The translations under genes were made by a program, and so were the position numbers. A DNA stretch of 6,160 nucleotides, taken from the NCBI GenBank assembly GCA_050732575.1, contig JBOHRF010000313.1, positions 1 to 6,160 on the forward strand, given 5' to 3'. The notes below the pieces were generated by a model. It did no database searches. It was not told the DNA's origin and was given only the letters and a program-made list of their open reading frames with translations. Of the stretch, positions 4,921 through 6,160 are shown in pieces. Origin of the DNA: JBBDWZ01 sp050732575. GTDB taxonomy: Bacteria; Gemmatimonadota; Gemmatimonadetes; Longimicrobiales; RSA9. How positions within the stretch are numbered: position 1 is the stretch's first letter; each line of letters starts with the position of its first letter.

Positions 4921-6156
4921 TCAAATCTCGGCAACCATGCAGGTGAGGATCTTGAGACGCAGATACTCAGGATCCCGAAGCCCGTACGCACGCCGTTGTA
5001 GCACTCGAATCTTGTTGTTCAATCCCTCGACGAAACCGAGGGACACCTTGTTGGCAGGGTCGCAGTACGCAGCAATCCCGTCCCAGTGACGCTCGATCAG
5101 TGCTGCAAACTCTTCATACGGCTTCAGCCGCTGCCACTTCAGTGCGGCACGCCATTGTTCGAAGAAGCGACATGCCCAACCTTCGCGGCGATAATCCCAG
5201 AGCTGCCCGAAGGATTCCTTGAGCAGATAGGCCGTGTTCAGCCGCTTGTTCGCTTGGAGCAATACCTTCAGCGCCTGCCTGCCTTCGAGTGTGAGGTTCT
5301 CCCGGTGCGACAGCAGATTGTATTTCTGACCTTTGATGAAGCGGCGACCCTTCCCGCTCAGGCGCCCGTACTCGTGCTTTCTTACCTTGTCCAACGCCTC
5401 GCTCAGATGACGAAGCACGTGGAATTTGTCGTACAGGATCTTCGCCGCTGGTGCATTCTTGATGGTCGATTTGCGAAACGCCTTCCACATGTCCATCACG
5501 GCCAGCTGGATGCGCTCGCTCTTGCGCGGGCCCAGCCAGAAAAAGAACGCATCCAGACTCTCCTCCGAGCGGTCCGTGCCTCCGAACCAGATCGGCCGTT
5601 GCCGCACCAGGTCACTCACCACGATCCGATAGGTATGCCCTTTCCGGATCGAAATCTCATCCAACCCGATCACCCGCGGGCCCGGTGTACCGGCTCGCCG
5701 CAGTTGCTCGCGCATGTACTGCATCTCGAGCGCCTTGACCGTCTTCCAGTTCAGTCGCGTTTCGCGCGCCACATCCTGGATCGTCGAGGCCCGGCACCGG
5801 CGGCCTACGAAAAAGGCGAAGCGTTTCGTGTAGAAAGGACTGTCCGCAAGGAACTCGAGCTCCTCCTGCTTCACCTTGCCGCAGTCCCGGCAGGCAACGC
5901 GGCGGATTTCCAGTTCCAGGTAGATGGCCCGGTCTCCACACGAGAGATCGCGTACCCGTCTCGTCTTCCGATCGTACCAGCCGTGCTGCACCCCACCACA
6001 GGCTCCGCAGCGCGTTTTTTTGAGCGGCGTCTGAGCACAATGACTCGAGCATTCGGATTCCCGAAAACCCCTTTGACGGTACTGCTGGGCTGAAATCCCG
6101 GGAACCGATACACGTCCCAGAGGCGGCGTTTGCGATGGCGTTTCGGCAATCGCCAT
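4921..6156 (-). CDS. ISL3-family transposase, main (catalytic) frame
   Basis: DDE transposase that cuts and rejoins the element's ends. In the 411-residue frame a zinc-finger pair C50-x2-C53 and C89-x2-C92 (CGACGG, CRDCGK) is followed by a DNA-binding region (VARETRLNWKTVKALEMQYM). The catalytic residues are Asp166 in VIGLDEISIRKG, Asp222 in AVMDMWKAF and probably Glu377 in GFVEGLNNKIRVLQRRAYGLRD. KFHVLRHLSEALDKVR (244-259) is also typical of ISL3. Residues 1-45 do not look like transposase. The family-like N-terminus (YRFPGFQPSSTVKGVFGNPN) is in the overlapping frame, joined at the poly-A run 6015-6021. The functional protein therefore probably starts in the other frame and enters this one by a -1 shift, and the ATG at 6156 is doubtful. 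The C-terminus (MVAEI) is complete. Confidence 0.9.
   Translation of the reverse strand: MAIAETPSQTPPLGRVSVPGISAQQYRQRGFRESECSSHCAQTPLKKTRCGACGGVQHGWYDRKTRRVRDLSCGDRAIYLELEIRRVACRDCGKVKQEELEFLADSPFYTKRFAFFVGRRCRASTIQDVARETRLNWKTVKALEMQYMREQLRRAGTPGPRVIGLDEISIRKGHTYRIVVSDLVRQRPIWFGGTDRSEESLDAFFFWLGPRKSERIQLAVMDMWKAFRKSTIKNAPAAKILYDKFHVLRHLSEALDKVRKHEYGRLSGKGRRFIKGQKYNLLSHRENLTLEGRQALKVLLQANKRLNTAYLLKESFGQLWDYRREGWACRFFEQWRAALKWQRLKPYEEFAALIERHWDGIAAYCDPANKVSLGFVEGLNNKIRVLQRRAYGLRDPEYLRLKILTCMVAEI
5871..6149 (-). CDS. N-terminal frame of the ISL3 transposase (orfA-like), may begin beyond the window
   Basis: From TTG at 6149 this frame reads a basic start (PKRHRKRR), then LWDVYRFPGFQPSSTVKG, VFGNPNARVIVLRRRSKK. 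This resembles the N-terminal region that ISL3 transposases carry before their zinc finger (GVxGDPxARVIxLxRRxKK followed by a CxxC). After the seven-A run the frame continues with unrelated sequence to its stop at 5871, overlapping the catalytic frame. The frame is open to the window edge, so the true start may be outside. Without frameshifting it would yield a short basic protein of 92 residues, which could act as a regulator, as orfA proteins do in other insertion sequences; that is inference. Confidence 0.55.
   Translation of the reverse strand: MPKRHRKRRLWDVYRFPGFQPSSTVKGVFGNPNARVIVLRRRSKKRAAEPVVGCSTAGTIGRRDGYAISRVETGPSTWNWKSAALPAGTAAR
6015..6021 (-). other. Putative -1 frameshift site A_AAA_AAA in the transposase
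   Basis: In the N-terminal frame the codons are TCA AAA AAA CGC, which places the seven A exactly as the slippery heptamer A_AAA_AAA. A slip by -1 gives SKK then TRCGACGG and enters the catalytic frame just before its first zinc cysteine. A weak downstream stem GCTGC/GCAGC begins a few bases later. An insertion of one A would also join the frames, so a homopolymer error or mutation remains possible. Confidence 0.5.
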
Positions 6157-6160
6157 ATCC

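Larger units (their letters stand above)
4883..6160 (-). mobile_element. ISL3-family insertion sequence, truncated by the window edge
   Basis: The transposase identifies the element as ISL3-like. The end behind the transposase stop is placed near GGGTCTTC (4883-4890), followed by CCCAACTGAGTGGG (4892-4905), because ISL3 terminal repeats begin with similar GG(G/C)TCTT sequence. The bases just outside (TTAACACTTTT, 4872-4882) are AT-rich, as expected for the 8-bp target duplication of this family. The other terminal repeat is outside the window, so the boundary cannot be confirmed. The element lies upstream of the sigma operon and does not disrupt a recognisable gene here. Confidence 0.6.

Noticed and set aside
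5086..6093. 335-codon plus-strand open frame
   Set aside because: Antisense to the ISL3 transposase with all its catalytic motifs on the other strand; no recognisable domain.

Overview
The window looks like chromosomal DNA of a high-GC proteobacterium, most plausibly a gammaproteobacterium of the Xanthomonadales/Nevskiales/Steroidobacter kind. This placement is weak. It rests on the GC-rich right-hand genes, a GAAC/CGTC-type ECF promoter and an ISL3-type insertion sequence. No rRNA, tRNA or CRISPR was seen.

Left block (1-1631, plus strand, visibly less GC-rich). Four tightly spaced genes lie in one direction: a 5'-partial TlpA/thioredoxin-like protein with a CNSC active site; two tiny secreted peptides of exactly 74 residues, each with a signal peptide and eight cysteines in nearly the same spacing; and a membrane-anchored DsbA-like protein with a CESC active site. 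This is the most interesting part of the window. It reads as a small cassette of disulfide-rich (or metal-binding) exported peptides with their own thiol-disulfide enzymes. I do not recognise the peptide family. The DsbA-like gene stops soon after its cis-proline loop and seems truncated.

Junction (1632-1862). This is about 230 bp without a convincing gene, where the plus-strand cassette converges on a minus-strand operon and base composition rises.

Middle block (1863-4750, minus strand). An ECF-type promoter precedes an ECF sigma factor, a two-helix membrane protein, a short VOC/glyoxalase C-terminal fragment, a stand-alone LigD-type polymerase and a two-helix zinc-ribbon membrane protein. 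The genes overlap or nearly abut, so they are likely one transcript. The last gene carries an in-frame TAG between its two zinc-binding CPxC halves, so it is a broken or sequence-error gene. The stand-alone LigD polymerase links the operon to DNA double-strand break repair, possibly under sigma-factor control.

Right block (about 4883-6160, minus strand). An ISL3-family insertion sequence runs off the window edge. Its transposase is split over two frames joined at a run of seven A, which in the upstream frame is exactly an A_AAA_AAA slippery heptamer. This fits -1 programmed frameshifting, or less interestingly a homopolymer indel.
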